DNA of 24,098 bases from an uncultured Brachyspira sp. (GTDB lineage: Bacteria > Spirochaetota > Brachyspiria > Brachyspirales > Brachyspiraceae): positions 1 to 24,098 of the forward strand of contig NZ_CAJUPR010000003.1 in the NCBI RefSeq assembly GCF_910588665.1. Direction: 5' to 3'. Below, in pieces: positions 1 through 7,664 of the stretch. Within the stretch, counting starts at the first letter, position 1; the number at the start of each line of letters is the position of its first letter. A program made the translations under genes and the position numbers. The notes beneath the pieces are model-generated. The model was not told the DNA's origin. It worked only from the letters and a program-made list of their open reading frames with translations, and made no database searches.

Positions 1-54
1 GATACCATTCAAAAAATAAAAGAAAAACATAACGGAAAGATTTATACTGAATAA
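1..54 (+). CDS. C-terminal tail of an unidentified gene (partial)
   Basis: Frame 1 is open from the left edge to a TAA at 52-54 and encodes 17 residues ending HNGKIYTE. It is followed about 20 bases later by a strong hairpin at 77-110, as expected for the 3' end of a gene. Too little is present to name a product. It could be a chance open frame, but the hairpin placement favours a true gene end. Confidence 0.4.
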   Translation, partial: DTIQKIKEKHNGKIYTE

Positions 55-76
55 TTATTATAAATCATATTTTTTA

Positions 77-110
77 TTAAAAGATGGGAATATTTATTCT
101 CATCTTTTAA
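77..110 (+). terminator. Hairpin terminator after the left-edge gene
   Basis: A 15-base-pair stem (77-91 with 96-110, one G-U pair) closes a four-base ATTT loop. The 3' arm ends in TCTTTTAA and supplies the only U-rich part. No longer T tract follows, so it may act as a terminator or as an mRNA 3' end stabiliser. Confidence 0.6.
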
Positions 111-239
111 TAAAACTAAAAAATATTATATAAGCTATTTTATAATCAGCTTTAATATTTTAAATATTTTAAAGTAAGTCTGGAAACTACCGATAATTTT
201 TACGAATAAGTTTATATATTGCAAGGAGGCATTAAAATT

Positions 240-1391
240 ATGGGAGTTAAAAAGTATTTATTTTTATTGCTTATTTTATCAGCATTAAATAGCATATATG
301 CATTTGCAAGTCAGAATATTATCAGAGTACATTTAACAGATGTAAAACTTCCTTATACTATTAATATAAAAGGTCCTTATAAAGCTTATAATTATAAATA
401 TGAAAGCGAAATTATTTCAGGACTTACCAATGAAACTATAATTGTTGCAGAAAACAGATTGGGATTGAAAGTTAATGATATAGGAGTCTATAAAGAAGGA
501 ATAGTATTTGAAACAGAGGACGGATTTACTTTGAACGGCGTTGAATATTACGGTTCTTTAATGTTTATTCCATACAATGATACTATGATAGCAGTTAATG
601 AACTTAATATTGAAGACTATGTTAAAGGCGTATTGCCGCATGAAATGTCTCCCGATTGGCCTATGGAGGCATTAAAAGCTCAGGCAGTTGCAGCCCGCAC
701 ATATTCAATGTATCATATATTAAAAAATGCAAATAAACTTCCTTTTGATGTTGATAATACTACAAAATACCAAGTTTATAATGGAAAAGAAAAAATAAAT
801 TGGGCTGTTGAACAGGCTGTTGATAGAACTAAATATGAAATAGCCGTTTACAGAGGCAAAGTTATAGCTACATATTTCAGCGCTTTATGCGGAGGACATA
901 CCGACAGCGCTAAAAATGTATTCGGGGTTGCCGTTCCTTATCTGGAAGGCGTATCATGTCCTTACTGCAATGCTCAGATTAAGCCCTGGACTAATGCATT
1001 AAGCTATAATGAACTTAATAATGATTTGGCTAATTATTCCGTGAATGCTACGGAAAATTCTTCCATAGGAATAAGCATGGATCCTAAATCAGGAAAAGCA
1101 ACAAATATTAAAATAGACAGTAGCGATATTACTTCAAGAGATTTTAGAAGCACGCTTTCTCCTAAATTAGTACCTTCGCTTAATTTTACTATTAAAAAAG
1201 TGGATAACGGTATAATAATTACAGGTAAAGGAAGCGGACATGGTGTCGGTATGTGCCAATGGGGAGCTTACGGTATGGCGCAGGTAAAAAAAGATTATAA
1301 AGAGATTTTAAAATTCTATTATAACGGAGTGGATATTGTTGATTATAATAGAGTTAATAAACAATTTGAGCCTGATGTATGGGGAAATTAA
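240..1391 (+). CDS. Secreted SpoIID/LytB-domain protein
   Basis: Predicted exported peptidoglycan-active protein of 383 residues. The first residues (MGVKK, then a Leu/Ile run ending near AFA) form a signal peptide of about 23 residues. The SpoIID/LytB domain follows: LPHEM with Glu135, the KAQAVAARTYS segment, a CGGHT motif with Cys217 and His220, and a C-terminal GSGHGVGMCQWGAYGMAQ block. In Bacillus SpoIID this fold is a lytic transglycosylase that acts on glycan strands stripped of stem peptides. In non-sporulating bacteria it is a general wall-associated protein, so the exact role here is inference. The ATG at 240 is chosen because AAGGAGG lies at 223-229. An upstream in-frame TTG at 219 sits before this ribosome site and is not used. 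A second wall enzyme, Slt, lies downstream. A hairpin terminator follows at 1411-1455. Confidence 0.88.
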   Translation: MGVKKYLFLLLILSALNSIYAFASQNIIRVHLTDVKLPYTINIKGPYKAYNYKYESEIISGLTNETIIVAENRLGLKVNDIGVYKEGIVFETEDGFTLNGVEYYGSLMFIPYNDTMIAVNELNIEDYVKGVLPHEMSPDWPMEALKAQAVAARTYSMYHILKNANKLPFDVDNTTKYQVYNGKEKINWAVEQAVDRTKYEIAVYRGKVIATYFSALCGGHTDSAKNVFGVAVPYLEGVSCPYCNAQIKPWTNALSYNELNNDLANYSVNATENSSIGISMDPKSGKATNIKIDSSDITSRDFRSTLSPKLVPSLNFTIKKVDNGIIITGKGSGHGVGMCQWGAYGMAQVKKDYKEILKFYYNGVDIVDYNRVNKQFEPDVWGN

Positions 1392-1410
1392 AATTATTAT
1401 AATCATATAA

Positions 1411-1455
1411 AATTAAAGGCTTGTATTGATGATTAATATAAGCCTTTAATTTTTA
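1411..1455 (+). terminator. Rho-independent terminator after the SpoIID-domain gene
   Basis: A 17-base-pair stem (1411-1427 with 1435-1451, one G-U pair, core AAAGGCTT/AAGCCTTT) has a seven-base loop and is followed by TTTT. It lies 19 bases after the stop codon. Confidence 0.8.
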
Positions 1456-1504
1456 ACTGTTATTATTATAAATTAAATTCTTTTTATATTATTAAAATTA
1501 TTAT

Positions 1505-1608
1505 TTTTTATTGTTGCTAATAAAAATGGCTGCGAGCTGTAAAGCAAATTTATTTGCTTGATACTATTAGGCGAGTACCGTGAGGTGCCTACATAGCAAC
1601 AATAAAAA
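1505..1608. repeat. Long inverted repeat enclosing two hairpins (possible structured RNA or MITE-like repeat)
   Basis: Perfect 15-base arms at 1505-1519 and 1594-1608 enclose 74 bases containing two more inverted repeats. AAGCAAA/TTTGCTT pairs at 1542-1548 with 1553-1559. AGGC plus ACC pairs with GGT plus GCCT (about 1569-1590) around a GTGA loop, with a GAGT bulge. Read as RNA this folds as a three-way junction with a GNRA-type loop. The interior is clearly richer in G+C than the flanks. No reading frame explains it. It could be a small RNA, a palindromic intergenic repeat or a decayed mobile element. Confidence 0.6.
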
Positions 1609-1655
1609 GCATTAATATATAATAACAGACTTTCAAAAATTAATGTAATTGTTTT

Positions 1656-1700
1656 GTTTTACTTTTTCGCTCTGCGTACCTTCGGTAACAAAAAGTAAAC
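1656..1700. repeat. Inverted repeat with GC-rich core
   Basis: TTTACTTTTT at 1658-1667 pairs perfectly with AAAAAGTAAA at 1690-1699. The enclosed 22 bases contain a small TACC/GGTA hairpin with a TTC loop. The outer arms are pure A+T except one base, while the core (GCTCTGCGTACC) is GC-rich. This is a typical layout for a dispersed palindromic repeat, but only one copy is seen here. Confidence 0.55.
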
Positions 1701-1710
1701 AGCTTTTTTG

Positions 1711-1738
1711 GTTCTTTTTTATCTGTATAAAAAAGAAC
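1711..1738. repeat. Perfect 12-bp inverted repeat
   Basis: GTTCTTTTTTAT at 1711-1722 pairs without mismatch with ATAAAAAAGAAC at 1727-1738 around a CTGT loop. It lies 10 bases after the preceding inverted repeat. There is no clear U tract on either side, so a terminator role is uncertain. Confidence 0.55.
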
Positions 1739-1751
1739 AAATAAATCAAAT

Positions 1752-1822
1752 AATAAAAGATAACACCAGAAAGGAAGAGCTTTAAATAAATTATAAAAAT
1801 AAATAAAAGATAATATTAGAAA
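1752..1822. repeat. Spaced 21-base direct repeat
   Basis: The 21 bases at 1752-1772 and at 1802-1822 match at 18 positions (both begin AATAAAAGATAA and end AGAAA). All three differences are C in the first copy and T in the second. The rest of 1739-1900 is low-complexity A+T-rich sequence in which I see no gene. Confidence 0.45.
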
Positions 1823-1905
1823 TATGGGATAATAAAATAAAAAAATAAAAGCATAGCAATAAATAATAAATTATTATTTATACTTCGTCAAAATGTAAAA
1901 ATTAT

Positions 1906-1933
1906 TTGCAAAAATACAAAAAAATAATACAAT
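1906..1933 (+). promoter_or_regulatory. Candidate promoter of slt
   Basis: TTGCAA at 1906-1911 and TACAAT at 1928-1933 are separated by 16 bases. The implied start of transcription, near 1940, would give a leader of about 22 bases to the ATG at 1963 and would leave the ATG at 1942 almost leaderless. A+T-rich surroundings make chance matches likely. Confidence 0.4.
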
Positions 1934-1962
1934 GATAAAAAATGTTTTTGGATTTAAGCTGC

Positions 1963-4215
1963 ATGAAAATAAAAAAAATTATTAATAAGAGAATATTATT
2001 ATTTGCTTTTAGTTTTGAAATTATAATTATAATAATAACATCTATGCTTGGAGCACAGGATATTTCTTTAAAAGAAAATATTATATCAAAGAATAAAATC
2101 AATTACGGTACGGCTTTGGAACTTTATAATAGGGGAAAATATTTAGAGGCATATAATCAGTTTGCAAATATAATGAATACGGAAGAAGATATTATTATAA
2201 AAGATTATATTATATATTACGGAGCTAAAAGTGCCTTATATACAAATATGTATAATGAAGCTTCAGATTTATATTTGCTGTTAATGAAAGAATATCCTCG
2301 CTCATTATTATATCCTTATGCGCAGCAGTATAAGGCTTTAGCAGAGTTTTACAGAGACGATTATCCTATAAGTAATTTTTTTAACGGAAAAACACAGAAA
2401 TGGATTAAAGAGTTCGTGGGAGTAAGGGCTTTAAAAAATACTGATGATACTAATAAAGCTAAAATGATAGCTTATGAGCTTTTAAGTAAATTTTCAAATA
2501 TAGAAGCTATTATATATTATAATAATAATTATTCAAATGATATAATGACATTTAATAATAATTTGAAATACAATGTAGCCGTAAAACTTTATGAGGCTGG
2601 ATACAGAAAAGCGTCTCTGAATTATTTTAAAAATTTATATGATAATAATTCCCATAAAGAAAGCAGTACATACTATATGGCTAGAATTAAACAGCAGTCA
2701 GGCGATAGGGAAGATGCCTCTAAATTATTTGACGAATATTTAATCAATGCTGATAACAAATCATATAGGAGACTCTCTCTTTATTATTCTGCTGATAATT
2801 ATAATATGCTTAAAAATTATGATAAATCTGCAGAGTTATACGGTATATTTTTAAAAGAATATCCAAGAGATGATTATATACCTAGAATATATAATAATTT
2901 TGTTAATATAAGTTTAAATAGAAATAATTTAGTTCAGGCAAAAGTATATTTAACAAATGTAATGAAAAGATTTCCAAAGAGCTGGCAGACGGAACTTGCT
3001 TTGAAATCTTATTTAAGAAAAGCTTTCAAATTAAAAAATAAAACGGAGACTTATTTTGCAGCTAAAGCTTTGGAGGCAAGATATCCGAGTTTTAGGCATG
3101 ATTTTGCCTTATCTTGGAATATGTGGACTGCGCAGGAGTTCGGAGACTATGAAAAAAGAGATGAGTATTTAATAAAAACTCTTCTTACAAGTAAAAGTCA
3201 TTATTTTATTAAGGGTGCTTTAAGTCTTGCCGATTCAAAAATGGTTTCCAATGTAGGGCTTAGCAACTCTTATTATTTGAATGAGGCAAAAAAATATTAT
3301 GCCGATTCTAATTACAGCAAATCTATGCAAATACTGAATAATATACAGTTTTTAAATTATATAGCCACAGGAAAAGAAGATGATATTATAAAAGAGTCTA
3401 GGGCTATTGCTAAAAATATTCTTATGCAGAAAAGATTTGTAAAGGAATTATATTCAGACAGAAGCGAAAGGGATTTATTTAATGAGTTATCTCTTCAAAC
3501 CAGAATGGAAATTAATAAATCTATAATATTATATTATTATGGTGATTATGATAATGCTTATACTGAGTTTAATAAAGTATTCAAAAAAACACAGGTAACA
3601 TATCCGTTATTTTATTTTGCCAAGAAGATATTTAAAGATTCCGGAAATACTAAAAGACTTATACAAATATCGGCTAATATAGGAAAATATTTTGGATATC
3701 CTTATTCGGATAATACGGATTTATTGCCAGATGAGTTTAGAAAGATGGTTTATCCAAGATATTTTGACGAATATGTTGTGCCGGAATCTAAATATTATAA
3801 AATAGAACCCAATTTTGTATATGCCATAATGCGTGAAGAGAGTTTATTTGATCCTAAAGCAAGATCTTGGGTCGGTGCTATGGGACTTATGCAGCTTATG
3901 CCCTCAACAGCGGCGGATGAAAACAAAAAAGCCAGATACAGATATAATCCTTTAGACTTAACCAATCCTAAGCATAATATTAATTTAGGAGTTTCGCATT
4001 TAGGCTTTCTTTTCAGCAATCAGAATGCAAGCAATTATATACTTGTAGCCGCAAGCTATAATGCAGGTTCAGGACGCGGAAAAAGATGGAAAGCCGAATA
4101 CGGCACTAATAATATGTATCGTACGGGAAGATTTATAGATATTGAAGAAACCGAATATTATGTGGAAAGAGTTATAAAAAGCTATGAATATTACAGTAAA
4201 TATTATAAGAATTAA
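1963..4215 (+). CDS. slt: Slt-type soluble lytic murein transglycosylase
   Basis: Predicted exported enzyme that cleaves the MurNAc-GlcNAc bond of peptidoglycan with 1,6-anhydro product formation. The start is placed at 1963, which gives 750 residues with a basic n-region (MKIKKIINKR), a hydrophobic core rich in Ile and a likely cleavage near LGAQ. The in-frame ATG at 1942 is the alternative, and neither has a clear ribosome site. Residues about 50-590 form an all-helical TPR-like superhelix, as in Slt70. The C-terminal SLT domain (about residues 605-750) shows REES with catalytic Glu626, then GAMGLMQLMPSTA and the late AASYNAG motif. Length and order match Slt family proteins. It stands alone between the structured intergenic region and a convergent gene, ending at a shared bidirectional terminator. 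Confidence 0.92.
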   Translation: MKIKKIINKRILLFAFSFEIIIIIITSMLGAQDISLKENIISKNKINYGTALELYNRGKYLEAYNQFANIMNTEEDIIIKDYIIYYGAKSALYTNMYNEASDLYLLLMKEYPRSLLYPYAQQYKALAEFYRDDYPISNFFNGKTQKWIKEFVGVRALKNTDDTNKAKMIAYELLSKFSNIEAIIYYNNNYSNDIMTFNNNLKYNVAVKLYEAGYRKASLNYFKNLYDNNSHKESSTYYMARIKQQSGDREDASKLFDEYLINADNKSYRRLSLYYSADNYNMLKNYDKSAELYGIFLKEYPRDDYIPRIYNNFVNISLNRNNLVQAKVYLTNVMKRFPKSWQTELALKSYLRKAFKLKNKTETYFAAKALEARYPSFRHDFALSWNMWTAQEFGDYEKRDEYLIKTLLTSKSHYFIKGALSLADSKMVSNVGLSNSYYLNEAKKYYADSNYSKSMQILNNIQFLNYIATGKEDDIIKESRAIAKNILMQKRFVKELYSDRSERDLFNELSLQTRMEINKSIILYYYGDYDNAYTEFNKVFKKTQVTYPLFYFAKKIFKDSGNTKRLIQISANIGKYFGYPYSDNTDLLPDEFRKMVYPRYFDEYVVPESKYYKIEPNFVYAIMREESLFDPKARSWVGAMGLMQLMPSTAADENKKARYRYNPLDLTNPKHNINLGVSHLGFLFSNQNASNYILVAASYNAGSGRGKRWKAEYGTNNMYRTGRFIDIEETEYYVERVIKSYEYYSKYYKN

Positions 4216-4285
4216 TTTTTTATATAAATATTGATTTGCTTAATTTCAATTTTTTATGTTTAAGTAAAATAGTTGCTGTAATAAA

Positions 4286-4321
4286 AAATGCAGGGTATTA
4301 GTATTCTGATACTCTGCATTT
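4286..4321. terminator. Bidirectional terminator between convergent genes
   Basis: A 16-base-pair stem (4286-4301 with 4306-4321, two G-U type pairs, core ATGCAG/CTGCAT) closes a TATT loop. The minus-strand read ends in a clean TTTTTAT tail, so it serves the leftward gene ending at 4343. On the plus strand it lies 70 bases after slt. Confidence 0.75.
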
Positions 4322-4342
4322 ATATATGGAATGGAAAAACAA

Positions 4343-4768
4343 TCAATCGTCAAATTTTTGTCCTATTAAATGTCCGTTTGAAGATATATAAAGCTCCATC
4401 ATATTATTAAGTTTTATTTCATAAGTTCCCCATTTCTTTTCAGCACTTATTATAACGGTTTGCGGATATGTATTTCTTATTGTATTTGCCACATTAGGAG
4501 GAAAAATACTATGAGGTATTCCCACATATTCAGCTTTTATTTCAGACCAATCTCCATTATATAAAAATTCTATTTCTATGCCGTTTGAAAGTTTTACCTC
4601 ATATTTTCCGTCATCATTCTCCACATACCAAATTTGAGCATTGGAAAAATTATTATATATGAATTGCTTAGCTTTTTCAGGCAGAGCTTCAGGAGAAATA
4701 ACCCAGTCTGCAAATAAAAAGCCTGAGAAGATTATTATTATTATTAATACAGTTTTTAATATTTTCAT
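4343..4768 (-). CDS. Secreted PepSY-like domain protein
   Basis: Small exported protein of 141 residues. It has a short basic start (MKILK), an Ile-rich hydrophobic core and a probable cleavage after FLFA (residue 19). The mature part has two similar halves, about residues 28-80 and 90-138. Each starts with a helix (LPEKAKQFIYNNF; FPPNVANTIRNTYP) followed by strands of the pattern GKYEVKL/GTYEIKL and ending in an NG turn plus hydrophobic residues. This matches the PepSY-like (DUF2874/BLIP-fold) family, small periplasmic proteins of unknown function. AGGATGG lies just before the ATG, and a good promoter is at 4796-4824. It is probably monocistronic. Confidence 0.75.
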   Translation of the reverse strand: MKILKTVLIIIIIFSGFLFADWVISPEALPEKAKQFIYNNFSNAQIWYVENDDGKYEVKLSNGIEIEFLYNGDWSEIKAEYVGIPHSIFPPNVANTIRNTYPQTVIISAEKKWGTYEIKLNNMMELYISSNGHLIGQKFDD

Positions 4769-4795
4769 AAATAATCCATCCTATTTTATAGCTTT

Positions 4796-4824
4796 ATCAT
4801 ATCATATTTATTACTATATGTCAA
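4796..4824 (-). promoter_or_regulatory. Promoter of the PepSY-like gene
   Basis: On the minus strand, TTGACA (4819-4824) and TATGAT (4796-4801) are 17 bases apart. This is a consensus -35 box with a near-consensus -10 box, ending 27 bases upstream of the start codon. Confidence 0.65.
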
Positions 4825-4882
4825 TATTTTTTACAAATATTTTACTTTTTGTTTACAAGGTATAATATTTTATAATTATTAA

Positions 4883-7447
4883 TTAATTACTACTTTGTTT
4901 TTTTAAATATAAAATTATGCTTATTATAGATATAATAATAAATATTATCCAACAGGTTATAGTAGTATATATGTATTTCATTGAAGGTTTAAATTCAAAT
5001 ATTATGATGTTGTCGCCTGCCTCCACATAAACCCCTCTGAATAATAAATTAGCATTTAAAAGCTCCCTCTTCTCTCCGTTTACTGTAACAGACCAATCAT
5101 TATTATAACGCTCTTTTGATACCAGCACTCCTGCATCTGGTGTTTTTACATTAAATACTATTTTATTGCCTGTTTCTTCAATTATATGCACGCTGTAAAT
5201 GGAGTTATAGTTATTCAAAGTTATATTTATGTCAGTATTATTTAATAATACAGCCTCATTAACTAAATTAAAATTAGGCATAGTTAATCTTCCTAATGCG
5301 TCATTAAAATCTTCAGCGTTATAGGCATTATTAACAAATTCATATTTATTTCTGTAGCCTTTAAGCTCATACAAAACAGCAGCAGAAAACTGATCCTTAT
5401 ACTCTGTTATTTTTATTAAATCATTTGAAAGTACAGACTGATCCAAATATGTAGGGCTTAAAATATATCTTACTCCAAGTAAATCCATAAGTCTGGGCTG
5501 ATATCCTATATAATCATTTATTCTAAAAGATATAAAAGTATCGGTTATGTCTTTTGATAATCTGCTTGCCGCAGGAGGTTCTGTTAATGGTATATTGTAA
5601 TAAGGCATTGTATGAGTAGTATATCTGTATAAATAAGGTATTAATACAGGCATTGTGGTTTTATTTCCGCCTTCTTTTATAATATGATCCACTATAGGAG
5701 TGGAATTATACATTTGATTGTAATCAGATTTCACTATAAACATGTTTGCGCTTTGGTTTAAATCTAAAAACAGTATTGCCATAAACATATATGGAAGATA
5801 TTTATAAAATAGATTTTCTTTATTTACAATAATTATATATAAGAATATTATAATGCCGCCTATAATAAGAAATCCTATATGTCCGTAATCATATACTGAA
5901 AATAATATAAATCCTATTAAAGGCACTATAAGAATAAATTTGTCCTTAATAGTTATTTCTTTTAATGAAACAGCGCTGTTAATTAAAAGAAGAGATGCTG
6001 AAGATATAAGAGCTAATCTTATAAAAGACATTGATATATTTTTCGCTATTAATGATGCGGCAGTCTCTTTCCAATCTAAAGCAAAACTGTTATATATCAT
6101 TCCTTTAGCTAATATTGTAATTAATGCTGATATTACAGAAGCAACGGATATTATATACATTATTTTTTGAGCCTTATTTATATATTTATAATCATCTTGC
6201 AAATATTTTAATAATTTATCTTCTTTTTTTGCATCTATAGCTTTGAATATATAATCGGCTGCGAACGATGAAAGCACTGCAAACGGTATAGGTATAATTT
6301 CTATAAATTTATTTGGGTTTCTTGCATCTCTGAATATCGGTATTTGGAATAATGCACCGTATATTATAGGAAAATATCTTCCGAAGCTTGCCGTTAAGAA
6401 AAATAAAGCGGTTCCAATCCAGAAGTATTTTTCATTATATTTTTTTCTGCTTATAAATACTGCAAATATTATAAAAATAAAAGTTATATAACCTATATTT
6501 GAGGCTGTAAGCGAGAAGTTTGAGGTTTTAGGCTCTCCTTTTATATTTGCTATTCTTCCCCAATAAGGATGAGTTTCGCTTCCTGAATAGTAGCCGAAAA
6601 AACCCGGAATAAAGAAACCTAGAACTTCTTCAGGCGGATATGACCATCTTGTAGCCCATTGCCACAATTGTATTTTATCATTTACTCCTGCAGCCCCCAT
6701 ATTCTGAGTATTTTTTGTAATCATTATTATTTGCATGGACATTAAGAAAGAAAATACGGCGGTTAAAAAAAATTTTAGGCATAAAAGAATTATTTTTTTT
6801 AAATCTGTTTTTATAAAATATATTAATTTATTATTTTTTTTATTATAAAGCAGGTATAAGAAATAACATGACAAAAATAAAGAAAAATACATTGCAACAT
6901 CTAAAGCCCCGCCTAAAAATGCAATTGCTAAAAAAGCTCCTGTAAAAAAGAAATAAATACATTTTTCAGAGTTCATTGCTTTTGATAAGAAATATAATAC
7001 AAAAGGAAAATAGCAGTAAGTTTCAAATTTTCCTAAATGTCCGGGAAGTATCAGAGTAATTACAGCATTAGAGAACATTAAAGCAATGGAGCCTAACATA
7101 GCAGCTTTTGAAGATAATTTTTTTTCTCTCAAAAATAAAAATAATCCGTATCCCATTACAGCTATATGAAGCATTATGCTTGCTTGAGGGTATATATTAT
7201 TTGGAAGAAAAGCTATTAATAAAGATTTAGGATGAATTGGTACAGTTGAAGAAGAAGCTGTTGTAAAATAGGCATTATTCCAAAAATATAAATTTCCGCT
7301 TAATATTGCATCTTTAATATTTTTTATATCCCAAAGTATAACATCTCCCATTTGAAGATAAGAAAATGTTAAATTGCTGTAAAAAAATAGTATGGAAAGC
7401 AATGCAAATATAATAGGGTATATGATTTCTTTTTTTAATGATTTCAT
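4883..7447 (-). CDS. YfhO-family polytopic membrane protein
   Basis: An 854-residue integral membrane protein with a dozen or more hydrophobic segments, including 8-30, 90-105, 115-135, 160-200, 225-245, 315-360, 430-460 and 475-590, and a last one near 826-847. A soluble domain lies at about 600-820. The N-terminal region carries a GDVILWD motif with acidic residues after the first membrane helix. The C-terminal domain ends in the YfhO signature: a DWSVTVNGEK turn, an LFRGVYVEAG strand and an FEFKPS stretch before the last helix. YfhO (PF09586) proteins have a GT-C-like architecture and are implicated in glycosylating envelope polymers such as lipoteichoic acid in Gram-positive bacteria. The substrate in a spirochaete is unknown. 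AAGGA lies 10 bases before the ATG, and a promoter is at 7499-7527. Confidence 0.82.
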   Translation of the reverse strand: MKSLKKEIIYPIIFALLSILFFYSNLTFSYLQMGDVILWDIKNIKDAILSGNLYFWNNAYFTTASSSTVPIHPKSLLIAFLPNNIYPQASIMLHIAVMGYGLFLFLREKKLSSKAAMLGSIALMFSNAVITLILPGHLGKFETYCYFPFVLYFLSKAMNSEKCIYFFFTGAFLAIAFLGGALDVAMYFSLFLSCYFLYLLYNKKNNKLIYFIKTDLKKIILLCLKFFLTAVFSFLMSMQIIMITKNTQNMGAAGVNDKIQLWQWATRWSYPPEEVLGFFIPGFFGYYSGSETHPYWGRIANIKGEPKTSNFSLTASNIGYITFIFIIFAVFISRKKYNEKYFWIGTALFFLTASFGRYFPIIYGALFQIPIFRDARNPNKFIEIIPIPFAVLSSFAADYIFKAIDAKKEDKLLKYLQDDYKYINKAQKIMYIISVASVISALITILAKGMIYNSFALDWKETAASLIAKNISMSFIRLALISSASLLLINSAVSLKEITIKDKFILIVPLIGFILFSVYDYGHIGFLIIGGIIIFLYIIIVNKENLFYKYLPYMFMAILFLDLNQSANMFIVKSDYNQMYNSTPIVDHIIKEGGNKTTMPVLIPYLYRYTTHTMPYYNIPLTEPPAASRLSKDITDTFISFRINDYIGYQPRLMDLLGVRYILSPTYLDQSVLSNDLIKITEYKDQFSAAVLYELKGYRNKYEFVNNAYNAEDFNDALGRLTMPNFNLVNEAVLLNNTDINITLNNYNSIYSVHIIEETGNKIVFNVKTPDAGVLVSKERYNNDWSVTVNGEKRELLNANLLFRGVYVEAGDNIIIFEFKPSMKYIYTTITCWIIFIIISIISIILYLKKQSSN

Positions 7448-7498
7448 TACTTATATGTCCTTATTTTTGATAAGTGATTTTTTGAAAATATTCTATAA

Positions 7499-7527
7499 AT
7501 AATATATAAAAGGTTATGTATTGTCAA
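7499..7527 (-). promoter_or_regulatory. Promoter of the YfhO-family gene
   Basis: On the minus strand, TTGACA (7522-7527) and TATTAT (7499-7504) are 17 bases apart, about 50 bases upstream of the start codon. It diverges from the serine operon promoter. Confidence 0.65.
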
Positions 7528-7573
7528 GAATTTTTATATTAAAATATTTTTATAAATATTACTAAATATAGTA

Positions 7574-7601
7574 TTGTAAAAAAATATATATATACTATAA
7601 T
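7574..7601 (+). promoter_or_regulatory. Promoter of the serine biosynthesis operon
   Basis: TTGTAA (7574-7579) and TATAAT (7596-7601) are 16 bases apart, 63 bases upstream of the first gene of the operon. No attenuator-like hairpin is evident in the leader. Confidence 0.6.
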
Positions 7602-7664
7602 ATACAAATATTTTTTACTACAGTTTTATATTTTATCTTAATAATTTTAAAGGAGCTTTTTATA

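Noticed and set aside
219..239. TTG start giving the SpoIID-domain protein seven extra residues
   Set aside because: The AAGGAGG ribosome site lies inside this extension and points to ATG 240, which also begins a normal signal peptide.
1505..1738. Insertion sequence or transposon ends
   Set aside because: No transposase frame and no target duplication could be seen. The inverted repeats enclose only short structured cores, so at most a MITE-like element is possible.
1902..2102. Minus-strand 66-codon frame across the slt start
   Set aside because: Hydrophobic antisense of the slt signal peptide region, with no ribosome site.
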